Below, in pieces: positions 1 to 5,382 of a stretch of 5,460 nt of DNA. Each line of letters opens with the position of its first letter. Position 1 is the stretch's first letter. The stretch lies in NCBI GenBank assembly GCA_011620705.1, contig WOYR01000053.1, forward strand, positions 1-5,460, given 5' to 3'. Source of the DNA: Microbacteriaceae bacterium. Lineage in GTDB: Bacteria; Actinomycetota; Actinomycetes; Actinomycetales; Microbacteriaceae. The notes under the pieces are model-generated. The model saw nothing but the letters and a program-made list of their open reading frames with translations, made no database searches and was not told the origin of the DNA. The translations under genes were made by a program, and so were the position numbers.

Positions 1-44
1 TCGGGCTTGACGATGACGAGCGTCTCCTCGATCTCGGTGGTCAT
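1..44 (-). CDS. ndk: Nucleoside diphosphate kinase, N-terminal fragment (cut by window edge)
   Basis: Nucleoside diphosphate kinase moves the terminal phosphate from ATP to other nucleoside diphosphates through a phospho-histidine intermediate and keeps NTP and dNTP pools balanced in the cytoplasm. Only 14 full codons are visible, reading MTTEIEETLVIVKP and then GA, consistent with the Asp of the family's N-terminal strand TLxIVKPD. Lys13 sits where the family has its conserved active-site lysine. The catalytic histidine lies outside the window. The ATG overlaps the stop of the preceding membrane-protein gene as ATGA, and a near-perfect Shine-Dalgarno lies 5 nt upstream, so the start is well supported. 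The identification rests on a short stretch plus gene order (folC - DUF4233 - ndk is a known actinobacterial arrangement, as in Mycobacterium tuberculosis). Confidence 0.88.
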   Translation of the reverse strand, partial: MTTEIEETLVIVKP

Positions 45-460
45 GTGGTACCTCCTCGGGGTGGGTCCGGTGATTCAGGGGCCGGGGTCCCCGCCGCCTC
101 CGGATGAGCGGCGAGATATTCGCGCCGACCGCGATCGATCTGGCGGGCGCGCACGAAGCACCAGATCCAGAACGCGGCGAAACCGGCGCCGACGAGGTAG
201 ATGAGGGGATTGAGGACGCCGAGCGCGATCAACCCGGCCTGGATGACCCAGCCGATCGCGACCCCGATCGGCCAGCGCAGCAACAGGATCGTCACCAGGA
301 TCACGACCACGAAAGCCGCCCCACCGCCGAAAGCGAGCGCCGGTGCCACCGTCTTCAGCCCGAACAGGACGAGAACGACGAAGAACAGCAGGATCGCCTC
401 GAGCAGCAGCACGATCGAGAGCAGGCTCTCGGTGGTGGAGCGCTGACGCCGCTGCGTCAC
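41..460 (-). CDS. DUF4233 family small integral membrane protein
   Basis: This 139-residue protein of unknown function matches the small membrane protein that sits between folC and ndk in actinobacteria (Rv2446c position in M. tuberculosis, DUF4233). Four hydrophobic segments are visible at about residues 13-36, 40-61, 65-83 and 84-104. They are preceded by a basic N-terminus (MTQRRQRS) and followed by a basic stretch (VRARQIDRGRR, about 103-113) and a Pro/Ala/Glu-rich hydrophilic tail. By the positive-inside rule both ends are probably cytoplasmic. The start is GTG at 460, which shares GTGA with the folC stop and has a GAGGG ribosome binding site 6 nt upstream. The same frame stays open far upstream, but that part lies entirely inside folC and is Arg-rich shadow sequence. 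The stop overlaps the ndk start. Family assignment rests on topology, size and context; no catalytic motif is visible and no function is proposed. Confidence 0.85.
   Translation of the reverse strand: MTQRRQRSTTESLLSIVLLLEAILLFFVVLVLFGLKTVAPALAFGGGAAFVVVILVTILLLRWPIGVAIGWVIQAGLIALGVLNPLIYLVGAGFAAFWIWCFVRARQIDRGRREYLAAHPEAAGTPAPESPDPPRGGTT
50..56 (-). promoter_or_regulatory. Ribosome binding site of ndk
   Basis: The minus strand reads AGGAGGT here, 5 nt before the ndk ATG at 44. It is the strongest Shine-Dalgarno in the window and lies inside the last codons of the upstream DUF4233 gene. ndk can therefore load ribosomes itself as well as by re-initiation at the ATGA overlap. Confidence 0.85.
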
Positions 461-1845
461 TTCCAGCCCTCGGCGGCGGCGCGGGCGATGGCCTCGCCGA
501 CCAGGGTGATCGATCCGGTGACCAGCACCGCGCGGCGCGGGCGCTCGACGGCCCACTCGCGGGCGCGGGCCAGGGCGTCGCCCGCGTGCGCGAACTGGTG
601 GCCCGCATCCTCGTGCGTGAGTTCCCGCACGAGCTCGGCGAGCTGGTCGTGCGGGATGGCCCGGTCCGACAGCGAGTTCGTCGCGTAGAACTGCTCGACC
701 ACCGGCGCGAGCTCGCGGATGATGCCGCGCGCATCCTTGTCGGAGAGGATCGAGATCACCGCGGTCCACTCGTCGAAATCGAAGTACTCGCCCAGCGCGG
801 CAGCCAGAGCGCGCGCGCCATGCGGATTGTGGGCGGCATCCACCAGCACGGTCGGGTCGATGCCGATCAGCTGCAGCCTTCCGGGCGAGCTCACCGTGCC
901 GAGCCCCTCCAACACGATATCGTCGGCGAGCGCGACGGTGCCATCGCCGAGGAAGGTCTCGACCGAGGCGAGGGCGACGGCCGCGTTCTGCGCCTGGTGG
1001 TCGCCGTAGAGCGGCAGGTAGACGCCCTCGTAGCGCCCGGCCCTGCCCCGCACATCGATCAGCTGGCCGCCGACGGCGACCGTCGTCGACTCCAGCGCGA
1101 AGTCGAGAGCCTCGATCGACATGGTTGCCTCGTCCAGCCTCGCGGCGGCGCGCAACTCGTCGAGCGCCTCGATGCTCTGCATGGCGGTGACCACGGATGC
1201 CGACGGCTTGATGATGCCCGCCTTGGTGCGGGCGATCTCGGCCACCGTGCTGCCGAGCCTCGCCTGATGGTCGAGCGCGATCGGGGTGAAGACGGCCACC
1301 TGCCCGTCGGCGACGTTCGTGGAGTCCCACTCCCCGCCCATGCCGACCTCGAGCACCATCACGTCGACGGGCGCGTCGGCGAAGATCGCGAATGCCAGCA
1401 CGGTGAGCGCCTCGAAGAAGGTCAGCGGCTCCTCGTCGTTGGCGATGAGCTCGGCGTCGGTCATCAGCAGGTACGGGGTGATGTCGTCCCAGTTGCGGGC
1501 GAAAGCCTCATTGGTGACCGGACGGCCGTCGATCATGATCCGCTCGTTCACCCGGATGAGGTGCGGGCTGGTCAGCAGCCCGGTCTTGAGGCCGGTGGCT
1601 CGCAGCAACGACTCGATCATCCGGCTCGTCGAGGTCTTGCCGTTCGTGCCGGTGATGTGCACGACCGGCGCCGAGCGCTGCGGATCGCCCAGCAGTTCGA
1701 CGGCGCGCCGGGTCGGGTCGAGCCGCGGCTGAGGGCTGCCCTCGCCGATGCGCTCCAGCAGTTCGCGGTATGCCTCGTCCGCCTGCTCCTGGTACTCCGC
1801 CTCGTAGGCCGCTGCCCCGGCGTCGTCATCGATGTCGTCGCCCAT
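457..1845 (-). CDS. folC: Bifunctional dihydrofolate synthase / folylpolyglutamate synthase
   Basis: FolC is a cytoplasmic ATP-dependent ligase of the Mur ligase superfamily. It joins L-glutamate to dihydropteroate to make dihydrofolate and then lengthens the gamma-glutamyl tail of tetrahydrofolates. The 462-residue protein shows the family's motifs in order: P-loop TGTNGKTST at 65-73, TSPHL at 92-96, LTFFEALT at 141-148, EVGMGGEWDSTN at 166-177, DHQARLGSTVAEIARTKAGI around 192-211 (Lys208 fits the lysine reported as carbamylated in E. coli FolC), GDHQAQN at 281-287, PGRLQ at 321-325, DAAHNPHGA at 336-344 in the C-terminal domain, and the closing VTGSITLVGEA near 442-452. No motif is missing. 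The first about 40 residues are an acidic, probably helical extension; the next Met lies beyond the P-loop, so ATG 1845 is the start. It lies 2 nt after the ileS stop with AGAGGA 7 nt upstream. Whether both activities or only one is present cannot be read from the sequence. Confidence 0.97.
   Translation of the reverse strand: MGDDIDDDAGAAAYEAEYQEQADEAYRELLERIGEGSPQPRLDPTRRAVELLGDPQRSAPVVHITGTNGKTSTSRMIESLLRATGLKTGLLTSPHLIRVNERIMIDGRPVTNEAFARNWDDITPYLLMTDAELIANDEEPLTFFEALTVLAFAIFADAPVDVMVLEVGMGGEWDSTNVADGQVAVFTPIALDHQARLGSTVAEIARTKAGIIKPSASVVTAMQSIEALDELRAAARLDEATMSIEALDFALESTTVAVGGQLIDVRGRAGRYEGVYLPLYGDHQAQNAAVALASVETFLGDGTVALADDIVLEGLGTVSSPGRLQLIGIDPTVLVDAAHNPHGARALAAALGEYFDFDEWTAVISILSDKDARGIIRELAPVVEQFYATNSLSDRAIPHDQLAELVRELTHEDAGHQFAHAGDALARAREWAVERPRRAVLVTGSITLVGEAIARAAAEGWK
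467..471 (-). promoter_or_regulatory. Ribosome binding site of the DUF4233 gene
   Basis: The minus strand reads GAGGG here, 6 nt before the GTG at 460 and inside the last codons of folC. It supports choosing this GTG over the longer upstream open frame. Confidence 0.7.
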
Positions 1846-1847
1846 GG

Positions 1848-4800
1848 CTACATCCTCTCAAGCTCGACGGCGGCGCGGTGGCCGTCGCTGAGATCGACGA
1901 CGGGTGCCGCCACCGCCACGCGCTCGAGGGTCTGCAGCCCGAAGCGCATCGCGAGGGTCTCCGCCATGATCAGCTCCTGGTGCGCCAGGACCGCGTCGAA
2001 GGATGCGCCGTCGACCGTGAGAGTGAGGGCGATGCGATCGCTCACCTCGAGGCCGGCATCCTTGCGCGCCTGCTGCACGGCGCGGACCACATCGCGCGCC
2101 ACTCCCTCGGCCTCGAGCTCGGGCGTGAGGTGCGTGTCCAGCACGACGAAGCCGTCACCGGGCAGGAAGGCGATCGCACTGCCGGCGCCTGCGGCCTCGA
2201 GCACCAGCTCGTACTCGCCCGGCTCGAGGGCCGTGCCGCCGACCGCGACTCCGCCGTCGGCGGTCTGCACCCAGTCCCCCGCCTTGGACGCCTGGATGAT
2301 GCGCTGCACATCCTTGCCGACGCGCGGACCCAGTGCCCGCGCGTTGACCGAGAGCCTGCGGGTGATGCCGAACTCGGCGAGGCTGGATTCGCGCAGCTCC
2401 TGCAGTTCGACGGACTTCACGTTGAGCTCGTCCCGCAGGATCTCGGCGAAATCGGCGAGGGATGCGGCGTCCGGGCCGACGACGGTCAGCCCGGCCAGGG
2501 GCAGCCGCACCCGCAACCCCCGCGCCTTGCGCAGGGCGAGCCCCGACGACGCGATCTCGCGGACCCGGTCCATGGCGGCGACCAGCGCGGGATCGCTCGG
2601 GAAGGATGCGGCATCCGGCCAGTCGCTCATATGCACGCTGCGCTCCCCGGTGAGTCCGCGGTAGATCTCGTCGGTGATCAGCGGCAGCAGCGGGGCCGCC
2701 AGCTGGGTCAGCGCGACGAGCACGGTGTAGAGGGTGTCGAAGGCGTCGCGGTCGTCGCCGTCCCAGAAGCGGTCGCGGCTGCGGCGCACGTACCAGTTGG
2801 TCAGCACATCGCCGAAGTCGCGCAGGGCGCTCGCCGCGAAGGGGGTGTCGAAGGCGTCGAGGTGCGTGGTGACCTGTTCGAGAACCTCGCGGGTCTTGGC
2901 CAGCAGGTAGCGGTCGAGCGCATTGGAGCTCGTCGACACCGGCTCGGCTGTGCAGCCCGCCGCATTCGCGTACAGGGTGAAGAAGTAGTAGGTGCTCCAC
3001 AGCGGCAGCAGCAGTTCGCGCACGCCGGCGCGGACGCCCTCCTCGGTGACGACGAGGTTGCCGCCGCGGATCACCGAGCTCGACATCAGGAACCAGCGCA
3101 TCGCATCAGAGCCGTCGCGGTCGAAGACCTCGTTGACGTCCGGGTAGTTGCGCAGCGACTTTGACATCTTCTGGCCGTCGCTGCCGAGCACGATGCCGTG
3201 GCTGAGCACGTTGGTGAACGCGGGGCGGTCGAAGAGCGCGGTCGAAAGGGCGTGCATCACATAGAACCAGCCGCGGGTCTGGCCGATGTACTCGACGATG
3301 AAGTCCGCCGGGCTGTGCGTGTCGAACCACTCGCGGTTCTCGAAGGGGTAGTGCACCTGGGCGAAGGGCATCGAGCCGGAGTCGAACCAGACATCCAGCA
3401 CGTCGGGAATGCGCCGCATCGTGCTGCGCCCGCTCGGGTCGTCGGGGTTGGGCCGGGTGAGCTCGTCGATGGCCGGACGGTGCAGATCGGCTCGCCCGTC
3501 GGGGCCGGTCGGGAGCACCCCGAAGTCGCGCTCCAACTCGTCGAGCGAGCCGTAGACGTCGACGCGGGGGAAGTCCGGATCGTCGCTCTTCCAGACCGGG
3601 ATCGGCGAACCCCAGTAGCGGTTGCGGCTGATCGACCAGTCGCGCGCGTTGGCGAGCCACTTGCCGAACTGGCCGTCCTTCACGTTCTCGGGCACCCAGT
3701 TGATCTGCTGGTTGAGCTCCACCATGCGGTCCTTGAACTCGGTGACGCGCACGAACCAGCTCGACACCGCCTTGTAGATCAGCGGGTTGCGGCAGCGCCA
3801 GCAGTGCGGGTAGCTGTGCTCGTAGCTCTTCACCTGGATGAGCCGGCCGGCATCGCGCAGCAGCTGCGTCAGCGGCTTGTTCGCCTCGAACCAGTGCTGG
3901 CCGGCGACCTCGGGCACCTGCCCGAGGAAGCGGCCGCCGTCGTCCAGCGACAGGATGACCGGGATGCCGGCCGCGGCACAGACCACCTGGTCGTCCTCGC
4001 CGTATGCCGGCGCCTGGTGCACGATGCCGGTGCCCTCCCCCGTCGCGACATATTCCGCTACGAGAATCTGCCAGGCGTTCTGCGTGCCGTAGCTGTCGGC
4101 ATCGGCGTAGTAGTCCCAGAGCCGGTCGTAGTGGACGCCGCCGAGCTCGGCTCCAGTCACGGTGCGGGTGGCCGCGGCGCGCGCCTCGTCGGCCGATGCA
4201 TAGCCGAATTCCTTGGCGTAGCCCCCGATCGTGTCCGTGGCGAGCAGGTACTGGTGCACGCCGTCGGCGCTGGGCACGATCGAGTACTCGACCGCCGGAC
4301 CGACCGCGAGCGCCAGGTTGGTGGGGAGGGTCCACGGCGTGGTGGTCCACGCGAGCGCCTCGACCCCGGTCAGCCCGAGCGCCTCCGCCTTCTCGCCGAC
4401 GAGCGGGAAGGTCACCGTGACCGACTGGTCCTGGCGCATCTGGTAGACGTCGTCATCCATCCGCAGCTCGTGGTTGCTGAGCGGCGTCTCGTCGTTCCAG
4501 CAGTACGGCAGCACCCGGAAGCCCTCGTAGGCGAGGCCCTGATCGTACAGCTGGCGGAAGGCCCAGATGACGCTCTCCATGTACTCCACGTTGAGCGTCT
4601 TGTAATCGTGCTCGAAGTCGACCCAGCGCGCCTGGCGCGTGACGTACTCCTGCCACTCCGTGGTGTAGCGCAGCACCGATTCGCGGGCCTTCGCGTTGAA
4701 GACGCCGATGCCCATGTCCTCGATCTCGTGCTTCTGGGTGATACCGAGCTGGCGCATCGCCTCGAGTTCGGCTGGCAGGCCGTGGGTGTCCCAGCCGAAA

Positions 4801-5063
4801 CGGCGCTGCACCTGCTTGCCGCGCATGGTCTGGTAGCGGGGGAACAGGTCCTTGGCGTAGCCGGTCAGCAGGTGGCCGTAGTGGGGCAGGCCGTTGGCGA
4901 AGGGCGGGCCGTCGTAGAACACCCACTCTGGGCATCCCTCGCGGTTGTCGATCGACGCCTGGAAGGTGCCGTCGCGCTTCCAGAACGCCAGGATGCCGCG
5001 CTCGATCGCGGGGAAGTCGGGCGACGCCGGCACCGCGGGTTCACCGTTCAACGGGTAGGTCAT
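1848..5063 (-). CDS. ileS: Isoleucyl-tRNA synthetase, type 2 (long form)
   Basis: This cytoplasmic class Ia synthetase charges tRNA-Ile with isoleucine and hydrolyses mischarged Val-tRNA-Ile. From ATG 5063 it has 1071 residues, the size of type 2 enzymes. Motifs in order: HYGH (the HIGH signature) at 61-64; the CP1 editing domain with WTTTPWTLPTN at 239-249 and GTGIVH..AP.YGEDD at 344-358, where His349 and Asp358 fit the E. coli editing residues His333 and Asp342; a CWRC pair (Cys421, Cys424) before NPLIYKAVSSWF; WFDSGS at 559-564; KMSKS at 632-636; and the anticodon-binding helical domain beginning around NWYVRRSRDRFW at 756-767, with a long C-terminal part. WNDETPLSNHELRM near 189-202 is typical of type 2. 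All catalytic and editing signatures look intact. ATG 5063 is chosen because GGAG precedes it by 6 nt and because the in-frame ATG at 5174 would translate the T-box leader. Expression is probably controlled by that T-box at the level of translation. folC follows after 2 nt. Confidence 0.97.
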   Translation of the reverse strand: MTYPLNGEPAVPASPDFPAIERGILAFWKRDGTFQASIDNREGCPEWVFYDGPPFANGLPHYGHLLTGYAKDLFPRYQTMRGKQVQRRFGWDTHGLPAELEAMRQLGITQKHEIEDMGIGVFNAKARESVLRYTTEWQEYVTRQARWVDFEHDYKTLNVEYMESVIWAFRQLYDQGLAYEGFRVLPYCWNDETPLSNHELRMDDDVYQMRQDQSVTVTFPLVGEKAEALGLTGVEALAWTTTPWTLPTNLALAVGPAVEYSIVPSADGVHQYLLATDTIGGYAKEFGYASADEARAAATRTVTGAELGGVHYDRLWDYYADADSYGTQNAWQILVAEYVATGEGTGIVHQAPAYGEDDQVVCAAAGIPVILSLDDGGRFLGQVPEVAGQHWFEANKPLTQLLRDAGRLIQVKSYEHSYPHCWRCRNPLIYKAVSSWFVRVTEFKDRMVELNQQINWVPENVKDGQFGKWLANARDWSISRNRYWGSPIPVWKSDDPDFPRVDVYGSLDELERDFGVLPTGPDGRADLHRPAIDELTRPNPDDPSGRSTMRRIPDVLDVWFDSGSMPFAQVHYPFENREWFDTHSPADFIVEYIGQTRGWFYVMHALSTALFDRPAFTNVLSHGIVLGSDGQKMSKSLRNYPDVNEVFDRDGSDAMRWFLMSSSVIRGGNLVVTEEGVRAGVRELLLPLWSTYYFFTLYANAAGCTAEPVSTSSNALDRYLLAKTREVLEQVTTHLDAFDTPFAASALRDFGDVLTNWYVRRSRDRFWDGDDRDAFDTLYTVLVALTQLAAPLLPLITDEIYRGLTGERSVHMSDWPDAASFPSDPALVAAMDRVREIASSGLALRKARGLRVRLPLAGLTVVGPDAASLADFAEILRDELNVKSVELQELRESSLAEFGITRRLSVNARALGPRVGKDVQRIIQASKAGDWVQTADGGVAVGGTALEPGEYELVLEAAGAGSAIAFLPGDGFVVLDTHLTPELEAEGVARDVVRAVQQARKDAGLEVSDRIALTLTVDGASFDAVLAHQELIMAETLAMRFGLQTLERVAVAAPVVDLSDGHRAAVELERM
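1853..1858 (-). promoter_or_regulatory. Ribosome binding site of folC
   Basis: The minus strand reads AGAGGA here, 7 nt before the folC ATG at 1845 and inside the final codons of ileS. Its position means ribosomes finishing ileS pass over it, which allows translational coupling. Confidence 0.75.
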
Positions 5064-5069
5064 GTCGCG

Positions 5070-5073
5070 CTCC
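5070..5073 (-). promoter_or_regulatory. Ribosome binding site of ileS, sequestrable
   Basis: The minus strand reads GGAG here, 6 nt before the ileS ATG at 5063. It decides the start codon against the in-frame ATG at 5174. Three of its bases (5073-5071) lie in ACGGA at 5075-5071, which is fully complementary to TCCGT at 5108-5104, so the site can be hidden in the sequestrator described separately. Confidence 0.8.
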
Positions 5074-5108
5074 GTGCTCGTGGTGTTCTCTTCCACGAGG
5101 ACGACGGA
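5071..5108 (-). promoter_or_regulatory. Shine-Dalgarno sequestrator hairpin
   Basis: TCCGT (5108-5104) pairs with ACGGA (5075-5071, most of the ileS Shine-Dalgarno). Above a small internal loop, CTCGTGG (5099-5093) pairs perfectly with CCACGAG (5083-5077) around a nine-base A-rich loop (5092-5084). CGCG at 5115-5112 in the T-box and CGCG at 5069-5066 after the Shine-Dalgarno could add pairs. It shares 5099-5096 with the antisequestrator, so the two cannot coexist. This is the expected default fold when tRNA-Ile is charged. Confidence 0.72.
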
Positions 5109-5126
5109 TGCCGCGGTACCACCTCG
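5096..5126 (-). promoter_or_regulatory. T-box antisequestrator with tRNA-end binding bulge
   Basis: CGAGG (5126-5122) pairs with CCTCG (5100-5096). GCG (5114-5112) pairs with CGT (5103-5101). The seven-base bulge TGGTACC (5121-5115) is left on the 5' side. This is the standard T-box antiterminator/antisequestrator geometry, with TGGT available for the free ACCA end of uncharged tRNA-Ile. When it forms, the 5' arm of the sequestrator hairpin is used up and the ileS Shine-Dalgarno is free. Confidence 0.8.
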
Positions 5127-5198
5127 CTTGCCCTCCGCCGGCCTGGCATGCCCGACCAGCGGATGACCGCTCATTGCTCGCTGTGACGGGCTGACCCG

Positions 5199-5236
5199 CT
5201 CGGCTCTACTTGCCTCTCGCGAGACGTTCTTCCGAG
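5199..5236 (-). promoter_or_regulatory. T-box Stem II with S-turn
   Basis: An outer helix CTCGG (5236-5232) / CCGAG (5203-5199) and an apical helix GTCTC (5225-5221) / GAGGC (5216-5212, one G-U pair) closed by the GNRA-type tetraloop GCGA (5220-5217) flank an asymmetric internal loop. That loop holds GAA (5229-5227) opposite AGTA (5210-5207), the sequence signature of a loop E / S-turn motif. Stem II of known actinobacterial ileS T-boxes carries such a motif to grip the tRNA anticodon arm. Confidence 0.7.
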
Positions 5237-5242
5237 GACTCC

Positions 5243-5256
5243 CCGGTGATGACCGG
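5243..5256 (-). promoter_or_regulatory. T-box Stem I with ATC specifier
   Basis: CCGGT (5256-5252) pairs perfectly with ACCGG (5247-5243), enclosing the loop CATC. The Ile codon ATC occupies 5250-5248 and is followed by a purine (A5247), as is usual for T-box specifiers. If the T-A pair at 5252/5247 opens, the loop becomes TCATCA. Having the codon in the terminal loop instead of an internal loop is the ultrashort Stem I arrangement. Confidence 0.8.
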
Positions 5257-5275
5257 ATCGCTGCCTGTATCGGGA

Positions 5276-5281
5276 ATGCTA
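5276..5281 (-). promoter_or_regulatory. Possible -10 element of the ileS operon promoter
   Basis: TAGCAT on the minus strand fits TAnnnT and would start transcription near 5269, about a dozen bases before T-box Stem I, which is a sensible distance. No recognisable -35 hexamer is seen 16-18 bp upstream, so this is a weak call based mainly on position. Confidence 0.3.
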
Positions 5282-5326
5282 CCCGACGACGGGCCGCTGC
5301 TGGCTGCCGCTCCCGGACTCGGGGGC

Positions 5327-5351
5327 GCGGATATCAGGAGTGGGCGGATAT
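5327..5351. repeat. Direct repeat GCGGATAT x2 in the divergent intergenic region
   Basis: GCGGATAT occurs at 5327-5334 and again at 5344-5351, 17 bp start to start, in the AT-richer patch between the T-box leader and the divergent gene. The flanks do not match. It could be a regulator site or chance; the second copy overlaps the possible -10 of the plus-strand gene. Confidence 0.4.
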
Positions 5352-5354
5352 TCT
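5349..5354 (+). promoter_or_regulatory. Possible -10 element of the divergent gene
   Basis: TATTCT on the plus strand matches TATAAT at four of six positions and lies about 29 bp before the ATG at 5383. No convincing -35 hexamer precedes it. The call is weak. Confidence 0.25.
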
Positions 5355-5373
5355 GTCCCAGGCCCCCATACCC

Positions 5374-5378
5374 GAGGA
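5374..5378 (+). promoter_or_regulatory. Ribosome binding site of the divergent gene
   Basis: GAGGA on the plus strand lies 4 nt before the ATG at 5383, within the usual range for a Shine-Dalgarno counted from its purine core. It supports this ATG as a real start. Confidence 0.55.
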
Positions 5379-5382
5379 TGAC

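Larger units (their letters stand above)
5064..5260 (-). ncRNA. T-box riboswitch leader of ileS (tRNA-Ile sensing, translational type)
   Basis: This untranslated leader senses the charging state of tRNA-Ile. Reading the minus strand: a very short Stem I with an ATC triplet in its terminal loop (5256-5243); a Stem II with S-turn sequences GAA and AGTA (5236-5199); a CGGG-TCAG-CCCG hairpin (5198-5187) where the IIA/B element is expected; a perfect AGCGG-TCAT-CCGCT hairpin (5171-5158); and the T-box core TGGTACCGCGG at 5121-5111. The TGGT is complementary to ACCA, the 3' end expected for a tRNA with discriminator A, as in tRNA-Ile. No terminator with a U-run follows; instead the alternative structure covers the ileS Shine-Dalgarno, so control is on translation. 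Ultrashort Stem I, translational T-boxes upstream of ileS are known in actinobacteria (Mycobacterium, Nocardia). The 5' end is approximate because the transcription start is unknown; the folds were drawn by eye. Confidence 0.93.

Noticed and set aside
7..688. Short plus-strand frames over ndk and the DUF4233 gene
   Set aside because: They lie opposite a membrane protein with clear helices and the ndk start; composition is low-complexity Arg/Asp-rich and there is no family resemblance.
461..1330. Upstream extension of the DUF4233 frame inside folC (up to 429 codons)
   Set aside because: The added part is Arg-rich shadow of folC, whereas the GTG at 460 has a ribosome binding site and the GTGA overlap with the folC stop.
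2600..2620. Palindrome-like GGATGC-G-GCATCC inside ileS considered as an operator
   Set aside because: It falls in conserved coding sequence (Asp-Ala-Ala-Ser) and is explained by two adjacent copies of the recurrent hexamer reported above.
343..2664. A 773-codon open frame on the plus strand opposite ileS and folC
   Set aside because: It is antisense to two well-conserved genes with intact motifs, its protein is Arg/Ala/Gly/Asp-rich without any family motif, and it has no credible start context. Long antisense frames are expected at this GC content.
5158..5171. Perfect AGCGG-TCAT-CCGCT hairpin considered as an intrinsic terminator
   Set aside because: The stem is short and no U-run follows; it lies inside the T-box leader and is better read as one of its structural elements.
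3198..5186. A 662-codon open frame on the plus strand opposite the 5' half of ileS and the T-box
   Set aside because: It is the complement of conserved IleRS codons; the Val/Arg/Leu-rich translation shows no domain and its end runs through the riboswitch.
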